From Watersipora subatra (taxonomy: Eukaryota > Bryozoa > Gymnolaemata > Cheilostomatida > Watersiporidae), in NCBI RefSeq assembly GCF_963576615.1, contig NC_088716.1, positions 60,280,228 to 60,344,227 on the forward strand: a stretch of 64,000 nt of DNA, given 5' to 3'. Each line of letters opens with the position of its first letter. Positions within the stretch are counted from its first letter, which is position 1. Below, in pieces: positions 46,901-58,364 of this stretch. The position numbers were made by a program, and so were the translations under genes. The notes beneath the pieces were generated by a model. The model was not told the origin of the DNA. It searched no databases and worked only from the letters and a program-made list of their open reading frames with translations.

Positions 46901-49676
46901 AATATGCTCAAGAATATGAAAGTGCTTACAATAATAAATCACTGACATCATGTGGGTGTTTGTGCTAGTTTGAGGCTTATCACATCTTCCATGTTTTCTC
47001 AGTAATATGGGCTTTTGATTTAACATACAGTACTGTGTTTTCCTAGCGAAAACAGCAAATTTGTGAAATCACTAATATTAGTCAAAACATATGACAAAGC
47101 ATGATGTTAATAAAACTTTCGATTTTACGGTCATTTTTCGTAAGCGATATGTATGTATGTCACCATTAAGGCAGATCCTCCACCGAGCCAAAACGGGAGC
47201 ACACTTACATTTTGTGGTTAGATATAGCCATCAGCAAAAATAGCTGTAGTACAAAATTCACTAAGATATTCTGATCTAGATATTAACTCTTGTACCATGC
47301 TTTAAACTGAGCAAATAATACTTTAAAATCGTCTTCTGTAAACTCCAAAGCAAATAACATTCGAATATTAAACGAGAAATATCATTAACATAAATGTAAA
47401 CATATAATATAAATAAATCGTTGATATAAATGAAAACTGGATAACTAAAAACTGATTGCTGGTGCACATCAGATCCAACACTACAAGGACCGGGTGACTG
47501 TCATCACCCCATAACCCGTGCTTCCAATCTGAGAAAATGGTAGAACATACATGAAAACCTAAATAATGTTTTCCATAAATATCTTACATCTTTTCCGGCC
47601 TTTAAACGCCAGGTAGTTGACAAAAACAACGTCAACAGAAAACTTGTCTCAACAAAAGCATTCAAAAAAATACATATTCAAAATTCACAATACAGATACA
47701 CATAAGCTAAGACCAAGAATGTTTACATATGTGATAATAGTGTATGCTGTATCAACTGACAAATTCTTTAAGCCAAGTACTTCACCGAGAAGCTTACTTA
47801 TTCCAACATCATGGAGTAGTTTAAAAACTGACTCTGATATCAAGATGGTAAAAAAAGATTACTTCATGTATTATTGCAAGAATAAGTTAACCTACTATGA
47901 AAATATTCTCGAAATTTACACTACCGGTAGAAAACTAGGAATATGGTTAACTTTAACAATAAAAAATAAACAAGTCATTTTAGGCACTATGCATAAGAAT
48001 TAAAAATAGTGATGCCTGTGTTTCAAGAAAAATTCATAAACAATTAACAGAATATTCAAACAGCAAAAGCTTGTGTTGCATACAATTTAAGACAACTGGT
48101 CACTGTTGTCCATGATCTTATGGATGCAAATAATGAAAATCAGCAAATACACGCTGCAGTTCTTGACTTTTCGAAGGCCTTTGATAAGGTATCACATTCT
48201 CTGCTTATAGTTAAACTTTTAGGTGCTGGGGTCCATCATTCGATTGTTTATTGGATTCAAAATTTTTTAAGCAACCGATTTCAAAAAGTTATTATAAACG
48301 GTCATGCATCAGCACCCTTAAAAGTCCACTCTGGAGTGCCGCAGGGCTCCGTTTTGTCGCCCACACTCTTTTTAATATATATTGACAAGGTCGGATCAGT
48401 TTTAAAACACTCCACCATCAGACTGTTTGCTGATGACGCTCTTCTGTACAGTCGAATTGATAACCACCATGATTGCATAAATTTTCAGTCTGACCTCACT
48501 GCCTTGGAAAATTGGGCCTCTGAGTCCAAAATGATTTTTAATGTAACAAAGTGTCAAATTGTAAATTTTAATTTCACGTCAGACTCTGGCGTCCCAGCTG
48601 AGTACAACCTTTATAATACCAATCTGGAAGTTGTGGATAGCTTTAAATATTTGGGCGTGATTATTACAAATACATTGAGCTGGGACCACCATATAACATC
48701 GATTTGTACCAAAGCATTACAAACCTTGGGAATGATAAAACGGGTTCTTTTTAATGCTCCTAATAAAGTAAAGAAAATCGCATATTTGACTTTATGTAGA
48801 CCCGCCTTGGAGTACGCTTGTGAGGTCTGGGACCCTTTTTTAGTCAAACACATATCTCAAATTGAATTTATACAAAGAAGAGCCGTGAGATTTATATGTA
48901 ATTTGAAAGGAGTTGCTAGCGTAACGGAAGCTCGAGAGAATATCCAGTTGGAAGTTTTAGAGATCAGAAGAAAACGAGCAAGACTCAACCTTTTAATAAA
49001 CATTTTATCTAATAGCACACACTCAGCGCTAATTGAAAGTTTTAATTTTTTAATGTCCCAACCACACCAGTATGACACCAGATCATCTCGGTCTAACGCT
49101 CCAAAGGCAATCGCCTGCAACACAAACACATATTTTAACAGCTTCATTCCACGAACTTCTCGGGATATTAGATTGGGAGATCATTAGAACAGGAAAGTTT
49201 TATTAATTGATGTTTTAAATTCACTTGTTCAAATAGATAAATTTTTATTCTTATACAATCTATGCAAACGGTCTCCACTTCCTCCTTTTGAGGTCTCGAG
49301 ACTCTTTTTAATCAGAATCAGAATCAAAGGCGACAGGCAATTTGGAAGTGATAAACCAGCGTGGACGGAGCCTATCTGTGACAGCAATATGTAGCGTCTG
49401 TATCTTAGTAAACCAAAATCAGCTAAAAAATAGAATGCAACATATTCTTTAAAAATTTGTTAAGGTCATGTAGTAGCAAACGGACGACCAAAACCGCATA
49501 TGGACGCAATAAGTACCTCGAATTATCGAAGCTTTCGCCTAGTGGGCTATACCGACCACAGACAGCTGACTACACTCAAATAACTCATGTCCCTAATAAA
49601 GCTTATAACTATAAAGTTGCACCTTGACAAATAGTTCCACAAGAGGTAATGTAGATTCTGAAGCTTCTTCAGCCAT
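37922..49676 (-). CDS. CLIC: Chloride intracellular channel (CLIC) protein
   Basis: CLICs are GST-omega-fold proteins that exist as soluble oxidoreductases and can insert into membranes. Six exons join in phase: 49623-49676, 46352-46541, 43187-43341, 41464-41634, 38314-38445, 37922-38026 (268 aa; the family is usually 240-260). Exon 1 ends ELFVK, the usual CLIC first strand. Exon 2 continues ASSIDKERKGSCPMC; the glutaredoxin-like CPxC site is C30-P-M-C33, with both cysteines present. Exon 3 has VCDTNDEIEEFM, exon 4 YADCQLLPKLQHLRVAA, and exon 5 FYRGFEISPSFTHIWRYL then CDQDIIKHYE, all standard CLIC blocks in order. The exon 5 donor (GTCGGT) is unusual. Intron 1 contains a LINE fragment, intron 2 a hAT element and a short perfect hairpin. 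Identity and exon structure are well supported. Confidence 0.94.
41700..41950. repeat. Degenerate tandem repeat, about 23-bp unit
   Basis: Repeated forms of CTCCCACATAAGTAGCACTG, directly upstream of CLIC exon 4 in intron 3. Confidence 0.65.
42556..42615. repeat. 13-bp tandem repeat, five copies
   Basis: Five perfect or near-perfect units of AAACAGTTGACA in CLIC intron 3. Confidence 0.92.
43682..43722. repeat. Perfect 19-bp hairpin
   Basis: Arms AGATATAGTAAACCCTATA and its exact complement flank a 3-base loop (CTT). It lies in CLIC intron 2. Confidence 0.9.
44880..45792. mobile_element. Second non-autonomous hAT-type transposon
   Basis: The inverted ends share TAGTGTTGGGCCGGTAT, and the flanks are perfect 8-bp direct repeats CTAGGCAA (44872-44879 and 45793-45800). 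The 913-bp interior contains many CGGTAT/ATACCG motifs near both ends, but no transposase frame. It lies in CLIC intron 2. The perfect target duplication points to a fairly recent insertion. Confidence 0.88.
47719..48003 (+). pseudogene. AT-rich open frame, possible LINE endonuclease remnant
   Basis: From the first ATG this reads about 94 codons directly upstream of the RT fragment. Its end (KLGIWLTLTIKNKQVILGT) vaguely resembles the endonuclease strand before the RPP motif in LINE proteins, and TSWSSLKTDSDI resembles an ETWL...DSEI segment. If so it is a decayed endonuclease piece of the neighbouring LINE. The similarity is weak and the frame may be chance in AT-rich DNA. Confidence 0.25.
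48070..49330 (+). mobile_element. 5'-truncated LINE in CLIC intron 1
   Basis: An open frame at 48120-49187 (355 aa) encodes a reverse transcriptase: [49 protein letters not shown], and the C-terminal YLTLCRPALEYACEVWDP. The frame can be followed upstream to about 48075 (AYNLRQLVTVVHDL). It belongs to the same broad group as the 50.5-kb element but is clearly a different family. The end is near 49330, where a short ATCAGA repeat forms the tail. It lies antisense to CLIC. The absence of the N-terminal domains indicates 5' truncation, although the RT frame is still open. Confidence 0.85.
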
Positions 49677-50310
49677 CACAGCTTATGTACAACCGGTTCG
49701 CAGAGAGTGAAAGCCAGAGTACTAGCGCTTTAACCTATTCTAGCCTCGCCCAGAAAGTTTGACGCTTGCGCAATGACAGACACCAAAGCGGAAACTAGTC
49801 ACCAGCCAATAGAATTTGCGAATTTTGTAGCCAAATTCCTACTTCATCAAGTTCACGTTTTGATCATAATATTGGCGCACCGTATTAATTTTATAGGGAT
49901 ACCCTTAATGTCACTCTGGCAGGAGCAAAAACCAACTAAAAAGGACTTTTTATCAGCCATCATAAAAAGTTGATTCGAACTGAAGTTATTTTGTCTATAT
50001 TAACAAATGACAACTCGACATCATTATCAAACGTATAATTTTTAGAATTGTTTTATGATCGCCACTTCGTTACGTGATAGCTGAATGTATATTTGAGCTA
50101 CATGTAGTAAGTGGTAGGTCGGAAGACTTTCTTGTTTGAACCTAGACGGCTTCTCCTTTTCACAGGCTATACGAGTAGACGACTTAGTAAGACAACGATA
50201 TAAAGCTTATACCATTTGGTGCGGATGTTATGAATTGTATGTCTTGTAATATAAATGTATGTCTTGTCATATAATCAAGTCTCAGCTGTGACATCATACT
50301 GTTGCAGCTG

Positions 50311-50536
50311 TGACAAATTGATCCACAAACTTAGAAGTTATGGCCTAAATGCAAATGTAGTGACTTGGATACAGCACTGGCTCCTGGACCGCACATTCTG
50401 TGTCATAGTTAACGGTAAAACATCTCCACCTACCCAGGTAACATCAGGTGTGCCCCAGGGGTCGGTGCTTGGACCCTTGCTTTTTCTTTTATATATCAAT
50501 GACCTTCCAGAGTCTCTGAACTGTCCAAAGACATCC
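50311..50536 (+). mobile_element. Left part of an interrupted LINE copy
   Basis: These 226 bases match 53839-54064 of the full-length element with no difference I can find. They begin abruptly inside the RT domain (5' truncated) and stop exactly where the full-length element begins. The matching right part resumes at 54953. Together they make one 5'-truncated copy that received the full-length insertion. Confidence 0.9.
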
Positions 50537-50672
50537 GTTCGGTTGGAGTGCTTGCATTGTTTGTGTGTTGATGCCTGGTGTATTGCTGATTTTTTTTTTT
50601 TCTTTTTTTTCTTTTTCTTTTTTTTTCTTTTTTGGTTAATTGAGTTGGTACCGGCCAGTACATTCTTTTGTA

Positions 50673-52094
50673 ATGTCAACTCCAAAAAGTTTAGGAAGAA
50701 ATTCTAGTGCTAGCAGCCAAAAGGGAGAAAGATCTAGATCTGGCTCTGGCAGTAATAAAGTTAATGCTCACACATGTGGGAAATGCGAGAAGTTAGTATT
50801 GGATGAAGGAATTGAATGTGAAATTTGTACAACATGGTTTCACTATCCATGCAGCAAGTTTAAAAGAGAGGCAATTAAATTCTTGGCAATCCCCGGAGTG
50901 CATTGGTTCTGCCACAAATGTGACCACCCCAATGTTAAAAAAATTGAATCTAGACTAGAGAAGTTGGTTACTGACTCCCACCAACAAGCACCTCTAACAA
51001 TGAATATGGATGGGCTGAAAACTCTTGAGGACAATATTAGTAAATCATTCTCAGAATTCAGGTCACAAATAACAGAAACACTCGAGAACAAGCTTACCAC
51101 CTCACTGACCGAGCTTAGATCACAAATAATGGTAGCAAACGAAAACATAGACAGGTTGAAAAAATCCAGCCAACACACCAACAGGGACATACCTGAACAA
51201 AAGGCCTACGGCCCCCAGGTTGAAACTGATCAATTGAAAACATTCAGCTCTTTATTGAAATCACCTATTCATTCTGAAACAACCTTATCAGGCAACCCAC
51301 CACCGTCAATCAAACCCCACAATAATCGGGTGGATTTTGATCCCAATAAATGTGTAGTAGTTCATAGCTTTGAAAACAAATCTCTGGCTCTCAATCATAT
51401 AGCCATCAGACACAGCATCAGCAGCATACTAAATAAGCCAATAATTATGTTTTTGAAAAAATTCGAACATGACAAAAACGACCCAAAGCTCATGATACAA
51501 TTTGAAAAATCTTCTTCAGTAGACCAATTACTGGAAAAGTGGAATCCCACCACTGAAAACTGCAAAGTTAGAAGGCCCCAAAGGCCATCCCCAAGATCAG
51601 ATGGAATTTGTTTTGGGGTCCCTAAAAACATTAGCGAAGACGAGTTGTTGGGATATGTTAGGCAAGAGTACCCTTCCTGTGAAAAGGTGATCAGATTTCT
51701 GACCAAAGATAAAACAACTACTGGTACTGTGAAACTAATTTTTAAAGTACCAAATGACCTAATTGAAGCCATTGATAAAGGCATATACATCCAGCAACTG
51801 TGCTTAAAACTAAATGTGGAAAAAGCAAGGCCACCAAAGCCTAGGCCCCTTCAGTGCTATCAGTGCTGGGGGTATAGCCATGTAGCATCAAACTGCACTG
51901 CTAGCAAAATCTGCAGACATTGCAGTGAGAATATCACAGCAGGTGCTGACCACAAAGATTGTAGTAAACCCCCCAAGTGCTGTAACTGTGGCTCGAGGGG
52001 TCACGATGCAACGAGCCATAGTGACTGCCCCTTTTTTAACCAAATACTCAAAAAATTGACAAGTAGGGAAGCCGTCAGAGATTTACAATCATGA
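50673..52094 (+). CDS. LINE ORF1: PHD-type finger plus zinc-knuckle protein
   Basis: This 473-aa protein starts at the first ATG (MSTPKSLGR). Near residues 30-80 it has a PHD-like Cys/His array: [18 protein letters not shown], then WFCHKC. A coiled-coil-prone middle follows (about 100-190, repeated LRSQI heptads), and near the C-terminus there are CCHC-like zinc knuckles ([35 protein letters not shown]). In this group ORF1 binds the element's RNA and forms the RNP. Its TGA overlaps the ORF2 start in an ATGA, which suggests ORF2 is made by termination and reinitiation. This coupling is inferred from the overlap. Confidence 0.88.
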   Translation: MSTPKSLGRNSSASSQKGERSRSGSGSNKVNAHTCGKCEKLVLDEGIECEICTTWFHYPCSKFKREAIKFLAIPGVHWFCHKCDHPNVKKIESRLEKLVTDSHQQAPLTMNMDGLKTLEDNISKSFSEFRSQITETLENKLTTSLTELRSQIMVANENIDRLKKSSQHTNRDIPEQKAYGPQVETDQLKTFSSLLKSPIHSETTLSGNPPPSIKPHNNRVDFDPNKCVVVHSFENKSLALNHIAIRHSISSILNKPIIMFLKKFEHDKNDPKLMIQFEKSSSVDQLLEKWNPTTENCKVRRPQRPSPRSDGICFGVPKNISEDELLGYVRQEYPSCEKVIRFLTKDKTTTGTVKLIFKVPNDLIEAIDKGIYIQQLCLKLNVEKARPPKPRPLQCYQCWGYSHVASNCTASKICRHCSENITAGADHKDCSKPPKCCNCGSRGHDATSHSDCPFFNQILKKLTSREAVRDLQS

Positions 52095-54784
52095 CTCTGA
52101 TTTTATGGAACAGCAACAGTATTAGGAACAAAGTCCAGTATCTGGAAACCATTGTACATGAGTATGATCCTATTTTTATAGTTCTCACCGAAACCCATTT
52201 AGACCCTCAGGTTTCGAGCAATGAACTAAAACTACCAAACTACGAAATTTTCCGCAGAGACCGCCCCACTAAAGGCGGAGGCATCTTAGTCGCTATTAAA
52301 TCATTGAAAGGGGTTCAGATATTTGATTCTTCTGTGGATCCTAATGAGGAGATGCTTGTGATCAATTTGTCTGTTCACGGGTTTCGTGTTTGTGTAGTAA
52401 CTTACTACCGTCCTCCGAGCTCAGCTAAGATGAGTGCACTTTTTGATTTTTTTGAGGACAGCCTGGTCAGCAATTTTGTCTTACTTGGAGATTTTAACTT
52501 TCCTGAAATCCAGTGGACCCTTGACACGCCGGCCGTCTCTCCAGGGGGTCGTGGACTTGCTGAGAGCTTTTTGTCTTTTATTTTGAAAAATAACTTTTCG
52601 CAGCATGTAAACTTCCCTACCCACTCTAAAGGCAACACACTTGATCTTATTTTTACAAATTTTGATCCCTGCCCTATTTTTAAGAACGCTGATGTTGGAA
52701 TGTCGGATCACACAGCACTGTGCTTTGAACTTTTTAGTTTTTTTCCACAGGTTGATCCCCCAGTTTCTCGCACTACTAGAACTCTTTTTGACTTTGGTAA
52801 GGCTCGGATGTCTGACATAAGCGAACAGACAGCCCACCTTTACAAGCATCTCCAGTTTATTGAAGCTTCAAATACGACAGATTTTCTATGGAACACATTC
52901 AAGTACACTATTTTAAACATAGCTAACTCATGCATCCCAGTACGTAAACCCAAAGGTAAAAAATTCTGGTTGTCAAGGGAAGCCAAAACAGTTTGCCGAA
53001 AAAAGAGAAGGTTTTTTCATACCTATAAAGCTTACCCTACTAGCCACAATTTAGAACAACTAAAGTCCATTGGTAATCTATCTAAACGCCTTATTAAAAG
53101 AGATTATAATAAATTTTTAGAGTCCCATATTACTGAAAGCCTTAAGAATGGCGATTCCAAACCTCTTTTCCAGCTTATATCTAAATCTTCAAAAGGGGGA
53201 AAATGTTCAAACATTATGCAATTACATAACTGTGTGAATGACAACGATATGGCCATAAGTTTTGCTAACAATTTTAAGTCCGTATTTACCGTAGACGATG
53301 GACACGTCCCACAAGTATCATTCACTCAATCTAGTGCAGAACATGTACCCCAAATGGACATTGCTGTCAGTGAAGAGGGAGTTTTGGCCCTTCTTAATAA
53401 TCTCAACCATCGTAAGGGTATGGGCCCAGACAACCTTAGTCCTGCCTTGCTCAAGTTTTTGGCTGTTGACATTGCTCCCATTTTAACGCTGATTTTTAAA
53501 CACTCCCTCAACACAGGGTGTGTGCCACTTGATTGGAAACATGCCAATGTAGTCCCTGTATTCAAGAAAGGTGACAAGAAGGCCCCACTTAACTATAGGC
53601 CAATATCACTCACTAGCGTATCATCTAAGGTTATAGAACATATTATTGCTCATAACATAAGAGATTATCTCGATCAGAATAACATCCTAAGTGAAACACA
53701 GCATGGTTTTAGAAAAAAGCACAGCTGTGAATCTCAACTTATACACACCATATCAGACTTGGCAAATTTTAATAATCTTAACACTCAAGTGGATGTACTT
53801 GTTTTGGATTTTAGTAAAGCGTTTGATACAGTTTCGCATGACAAATTGATCCACAAACTTAGAAGTTATGGCCTAAATGCAAATGTAGTGACTTGGATAC
53901 AGCACTGGCTCCTGGACCGCACATTCTGTGTCATAGTTAACGGTAAAACATCTCCACCTACCCAGGTAACATCAGGTGTGCCCCAGGGGTCGGTGCTTGG
54001 ACCCTTGCTTTTTCTTTTATATATCAATGACCTTCCAGAGTCTCTGAACTGTCCAAAGACATCCATACGTTTATTTGCGGATGATGCCATACTTTTTAGA
54101 CCAATAGAATGTGCGTCCGACAGCCTTCTGCTTCAGGACCAACTGTGCAGAGTGGCTGCATGGGCTGAGTCGTGGCAGTTGAGATTTAATGCTAATAAAT
54201 GCACATCTACATCTGTGGAACCAGTTAGATTTTCACATATATACAACTATTGCGGTACATCTCTTATATCCTCGCAATCCTTTTTATACTTGGGTATACT
54301 TGTTTCTAGCACCCTCAATTTTAATGAACACATAAATCGCATCATACGTAAGGCTAACGGCACTCTTTTTATGCTTATGCGGACCCTTAAGAAAACATCT
54401 CCTAATGTCAAAAGGACAGCATACTATAGTGTGTGTCGTCCACTGCTAGAGTACGCTTCGGAAATCTGGAGTCCACATTTTGATTATAGTATACAAGATT
54501 TAGAATCCATTAACCGAAAAGCTTTTAGGTGGGCCAACAACTTAAGAAAATTTGATAGTATATCATCAGAAATGGTGAAAATGGGATGGCAAACACTTGC
54601 AGAGAGAAGACGCATCAAGGACGAAAGCACACTGCAAAAAATTTTAAGCCAAGACCTAATGGTCGATTTTAATAGATTTGTAATTAAGAACTCATCCTAT
54701 TTTACTCGAGGCTCCAATATCAGACACACAATCAATACAAGTGCAATGAAACACTCTTTTTTTAACCGTACGATGAAATTTTAA
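52091..54784 (+). CDS. LINE ORF2: APE endonuclease and reverse transcriptase
   Basis: This 897-aa protein has an apurinic-type endonuclease at the N-terminus (WNSNSIRNK, catalytic-type E34 in TETHLD, GDFNFPEIQW, SDH near residue 205) and a reverse transcriptase in the middle. The polymerase motifs are [34 protein letters not shown] and FADD at residues 662-665, the two aspartates of the catalytic site. The C-terminal region (YYSVCRPLLEYASEIWSPH) is typical of CR1/Jockey-type elements. No RNase H is apparent. The frame is uninterrupted, so the enzyme could be active. Confidence 0.94.
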   Translation: MTLILWNSNSIRNKVQYLETIVHEYDPIFIVLTETHLDPQVSSNELKLPNYEIFRRDRPTKGGGILVAIKSLKGVQIFDSSVDPNEEMLVINLSVHGFRVCVVTYYRPPSSAKMSALFDFFEDSLVSNFVLLGDFNFPEIQWTLDTPAVSPGGRGLAESFLSFILKNNFSQHVNFPTHSKGNTLDLIFTNFDPCPIFKNADVGMSDHTALCFELFSFFPQVDPPVSRTTRTLFDFGKARMSDISEQTAHLYKHLQFIEASNTTDFLWNTFKYTILNIANSCIPVRKPKGKKFWLSREAKTVCRKKRRFFHTYKAYPTSHNLEQLKSIGNLSKRLIKRDYNKFLESHITESLKNGDSKPLFQLISKSSKGGKCSNIMQLHNCVNDNDMAISFANNFKSVFTVDDGHVPQVSFTQSSAEHVPQMDIAVSEEGVLALLNNLNHRKGMGPDNLSPALLKFLAVDIAPILTLIFKHSLNTGCVPLDWKHANVVPVFKKGDKKAPLNYRPISLTSVSSKVIEHIIAHNIRDYLDQNNILSETQHGFRKKHSCESQLIHTISDLANFNNLNTQVDVLVLDFSKAFDTVSHDKLIHKLRSYGLNANVVTWIQHWLLDRTFCVIVNGKTSPPTQVTSGVPQGSVLGPLLFLLYINDLPESLNCPKTSIRLFADDAILFRPIECASDSLLLQDQLCRVAAWAESWQLRFNANKCTSTSVEPVRFSHIYNYCGTSLISSQSFLYLGILVSSTLNFNEHINRIIRKANGTLFMLMRTLKKTSPNVKRTAYYSVCRPLLEYASEIWSPHFDYSIQDLESINRKAFRWANNLRKFDSISSEMVKMGWQTLAERRRIKDESTLQKILSQDLMVDFNRFVIKNSSYFTRGSNIRHTINTSAMKHSFFNRTMKF

Positions 54785-54952
54785 CATCTGATTCTCTTAT
54801 AACTAGACCAAGCGACCTTATACTTTTATCCTTCAGACTTAGATAAATAAGTCTATGCTTACTTGTGATCTTATTTTTATGCCTAATGCACCATTTTATT
54901 TCTACAGGCCTAGCGGCCACTTGAGATATTTTACAGAGATAGAGATAGATAG

Positions 54953-55846
54953 ATACGTTTATTTGCGGATGATGCCATACTTTTTAGACCAATAGAATGT
55001 GCGTCCGACAGCCTTCTGCTTCAGGACCAACTGTGCAGAGTGGCTGCATGGGCTGAGTCGTGGCAGTTGAGATTTAATGCTAATAAATGCACATCTACAT
55101 CTGTGGAACCAGTTAGATTTTCACATATATACAACTATTGCGGTACATCTCTTATATCCTCGCAATCCTTTTTATACTTGGGTATACTTGTTTCTAGCAC
55201 CCTCAATTTTAATGAACACATAAATCGCATCATACGTAAGGCTAACGGCACTCTTTTTATGCTTATGCGGACCCTTAAGAAAACATCTCCTAATGTCAAA
55301 AGGACAGCATACTATAGTGTGTGTCGTCCACTGCTAGAGTACGCTTCGGAAATCTGGAGTCCACATTTTGATTATAGTATACAAGATTTAGAATCCATTA
55401 ACCGAAAAGCTTTTAGGTGGGCCAACAACTTAAGAAAATTTGATAGTATATCATCAGAAATGGTGAAAATGGGATGGCAAACACTTGCAGAGAGAAGACG
55501 CATCAAGGACGAAAGCACACTGCAAAAAATTTTAGGCCAAGACCTAATGGTCGATTTTAATAGATTTGTAATTAAGAACTCATCCTATTTTACTCGAGGC
55601 TCCAATATCAGACACACAATCAATACAAGTGCAATGAAACACTCTTTTTTTAACCGTGCGATGAAATTTTAACATCTGATTCTCTTATAACTAGACCAAG
55701 CGATCTTATACTTTTATCCTTCAGACTTAGATAAATAAGTCTATGCTTACTTGTGATCTTATTTTTATGCCTAATGCACCATTTTATTTCTACAGGCCTA
55801 GCGGCCACTTGAGATATTTTACAGAGATAGATAGATAGATAGATAG
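54953..55846 (+). mobile_element. Right part of the interrupted LINE copy
   Basis: This starts at the base matching 54065 of the full-length element and runs to the same 3' end, finishing in a (GATA)n tail at about 55823-55846. It encodes the last 210 residues or so of ORF2 in frame. I count about three substitutions against the full-length copy in roughly 880 bp, so both copies are very recent. The bases after the tail (GTTGCGACTG) resemble those before the left part (GTTGCAGCTG), a possible imperfect target duplication. Confidence 0.9.
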
Positions 55847-55936
55847 TTGCGACTGAGCTATGATAGGCTGTGGTGAAAGCATGGGGGATTTAATGGCGTG
55901 TTTACATAAATAATTTACTACTTGTATTTAATGTAC

Positions 55937-55978
55937 CAATGATATACAGCCCCCCCATCGGGGGGCTGTATATCATTG
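55937..55978. repeat. 42-bp palindrome, twin of 11477-11530
   Basis: The arm sequence CAATGATATACAGCCCCCC is the same as in the copy at 11.5 kb; only the centre and outer flanks differ. It lies about 90 bp right of the LINE tail. Confidence 0.93.
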
Positions 55979-58364
55979 AATGTACTGTACTAAAATGTAT
56001 TGCAGCATTGATGCAGGGGGAGGCTGTGGGATTGTTATAGCTGGATATGGATAAACTATGTTATGCATAACTAATCTGAATCCACACACAACATCAGTGT
56101 TGAAGTATCCTTGTCATTTTGTTTTATGTTGACTATGTTTGGTTTGTGCACTTTTCTTTTGCTCAGCTTGCGGGAACTAATTTGATTATTATTGGTTCAG
56201 GTACTAGTGAAGGTGTTAGTTAGTGATGTTAGTTTTTTATTTTATAAGTCAAACAATTAAATACACAACTAACATAATTCTTAAACAATAATATTAATGA
56301 CAAAATATTAGAATAGCTAATAAAAGTTACATCCTTACTCGAACGGTCGTCCACGTTTGTTTGCTCAGTTCCGTACGGCTGCGAGTCTCAACAGTCCAAT
56401 GAGAGTCGTGACAAGTCATAGGCAGAGAGTTTCAGCAGGTAGTGAGAGGAAGAGACTTTACAGGCAAGAGAGAGGCTCCTCAGCAGGCAGAGGAGAAAGC
56501 GCCTAATCAAATCCTCGGGAAAGAGAAGCTGAGTCATTGGAGCTGTTCTCTTTATAGATATCTAACATGTGGCAGCCGAGTTTTTGGGAGTAGGTTGAGT
56601 GTTAAGGTTCAATGCTCTGTCAGGTGTACAAAGATTTCTTGTTTGCATAAGTCTTTAGTTGGTGTATTGGATACAGACATGTAGGGTAGATCTTGTGACA
56701 TGCTCCCGGTATTTAGGTCGCGTCTGAAGAAGGAAGACAGATCTGTATACATGTAATCATTTGATTCGTTTCCAACGTTTCTTTGGTGCTTGTCTAGCAG
56801 TTTTAGTTACTTCTACATTCTTTTGGAGTTTCTAATTTGCTTTTGACGTTTTCTAATTAGTGAATCTTTTGATGTTTTTCATACAAGAAGATATTGCAAT
56901 CTCTTTCTGCTGGCGTGAAATAGATTATTTCAAGTTTATAACTGTGATAGTCTCATAAGGTAAAACCTCTGTAGCTTTTGCATTTAGCAAAAGGAAAGGG
57001 TATAATTTATCAAGCAGGAATTATAAATTGACAGACAAATGTTCTTCGTTTATCTTCTAGACTCCCTTTGTTAGGGGAAGGAAAGATTTTCTTGATGGTC
57101 TGTAATTTCCTTTCTCCTTTACTAAAATGTCTTCTGTCAATCTAGTAGAAACATAAAAGTCATGAAAAAGCATTACGCATAATTTCAAAAGACGGTGTTA
57201 ATTTAGTCTAAATTCCCTAGTGATGCGTGGTAAGAAAGGTGTTATATGTAGAATTTTGTACCAAATCTTGTTTGTGTATTGGTAACGGTCTCAATAACTT
57301 GCTCATATGCATCATTTAGACTTGGGAACTTATCATGATGTTTAAGAATTTAGAAAATCATGTTTCTACGGGCACTAGTTTTCCTGTCTTCTAGCAAATC
57401 TATATTTAACCCTTCTCTTGCTACCGCTACTGCGAAATCTCTCCCATGTAAAATAACCTGATAGCCTGTAGCTGAGTTCTTTCAAGCATATCCACCGGAC
57501 AAGGGCACCAATAAAGATATTATCTTCGTTCATTAACTAATCTTTGTAGGCTGCTACAGAATGATAATCAAGCTCTGTCATCTTTTTACAGTCATTTTAG
57601 GAAACTGAATCTAGTCTATTTTATAGTTCTTTCAATGTAGTTTTCTATAAGATTCCATTTTGTTAAATATATTTTCTATGCTCGTTTCATGGTAGCAAAG
57701 CTTGCAATGTAAATTTACATATTCACTTCAATCTGTTTCAGATTTCCTTCAATATCACTTTGTTCTAACAATGATTCTTTCCACCTTATTTCATAAACAT
57801 GAAATTTTTTCCCTTGATATATTGCCAAGTTTTCTGATTTATATAAAAGTCTTGGCCAAAGCATGAATGTTATTTCACAGTTTTTGTTGGAGTTTCAAAG
57901 TTTTTAGCCGATGCTAAATGTGAGTGAAATCATGCTTAGCAACTATTTTACATGTATATGAAATACATTGTTTGGCCAAGAAACAATTAGGTTAAACTGA
58001 TTATTTTTGTTTAAAAAAAGAGGATGAATTAGTTCCATTGCCTGATGGACTCTATTTTTACTTAATCTTTAAGCTGTTTCTGCTGCTACCCCCTCTATCT
58101 TTTAATAACTATGCCTATCATGCTATCCACCAACATTCCTTTTATTAACCCTTGTTTTTAGCAAGTTATTGACTAGTGATTGTTTTTGCTTTCAAAAGTG
58201 ACACATGGAAGAATTTAGTTTTATGCATAGTCTGTGCATATATTTGTTAGTGAGCTACCTAAAATGCTTCCTGTTAACTATAGTCCGATTAAGCGAAAAT
58301 AATGTCGCTCCCTAACCGTCAATGCACATATTTGTGGTACACTGATAGCCACTGTAAATATGTT

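Larger units (their letters stand above)
50537..54952 (+). mobile_element. Full-length CR1/Jockey-group LINE
   Basis: This is a non-LTR retrotransposon of about 4.4 kb with a short T-rich 5' leader (pyrimidine tract near 50590-50636), two long open frames, and a 3' end with a short GATA repeat tail. It is bounded on both sides by pieces of another copy of the same family, so its limits can be placed almost to the base. No stop or frameshift is visible in either frame, so it looks complete and young. The clade (CR1, L2, Daphne/Crack or Jockey) cannot be fixed by eye; an apurinic-type endonuclease, a CR1-like ORF1 with a PHD-type finger and a microsatellite tail favour the CR1/Jockey group. Confidence 0.9.

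Noticed and set aside
56340-56720. GC-richer stretch with an 80-residue frame, considered as a gene or as an old retroelement piece
   Set aside because: No recognisable domain, end repeats or splice structure.
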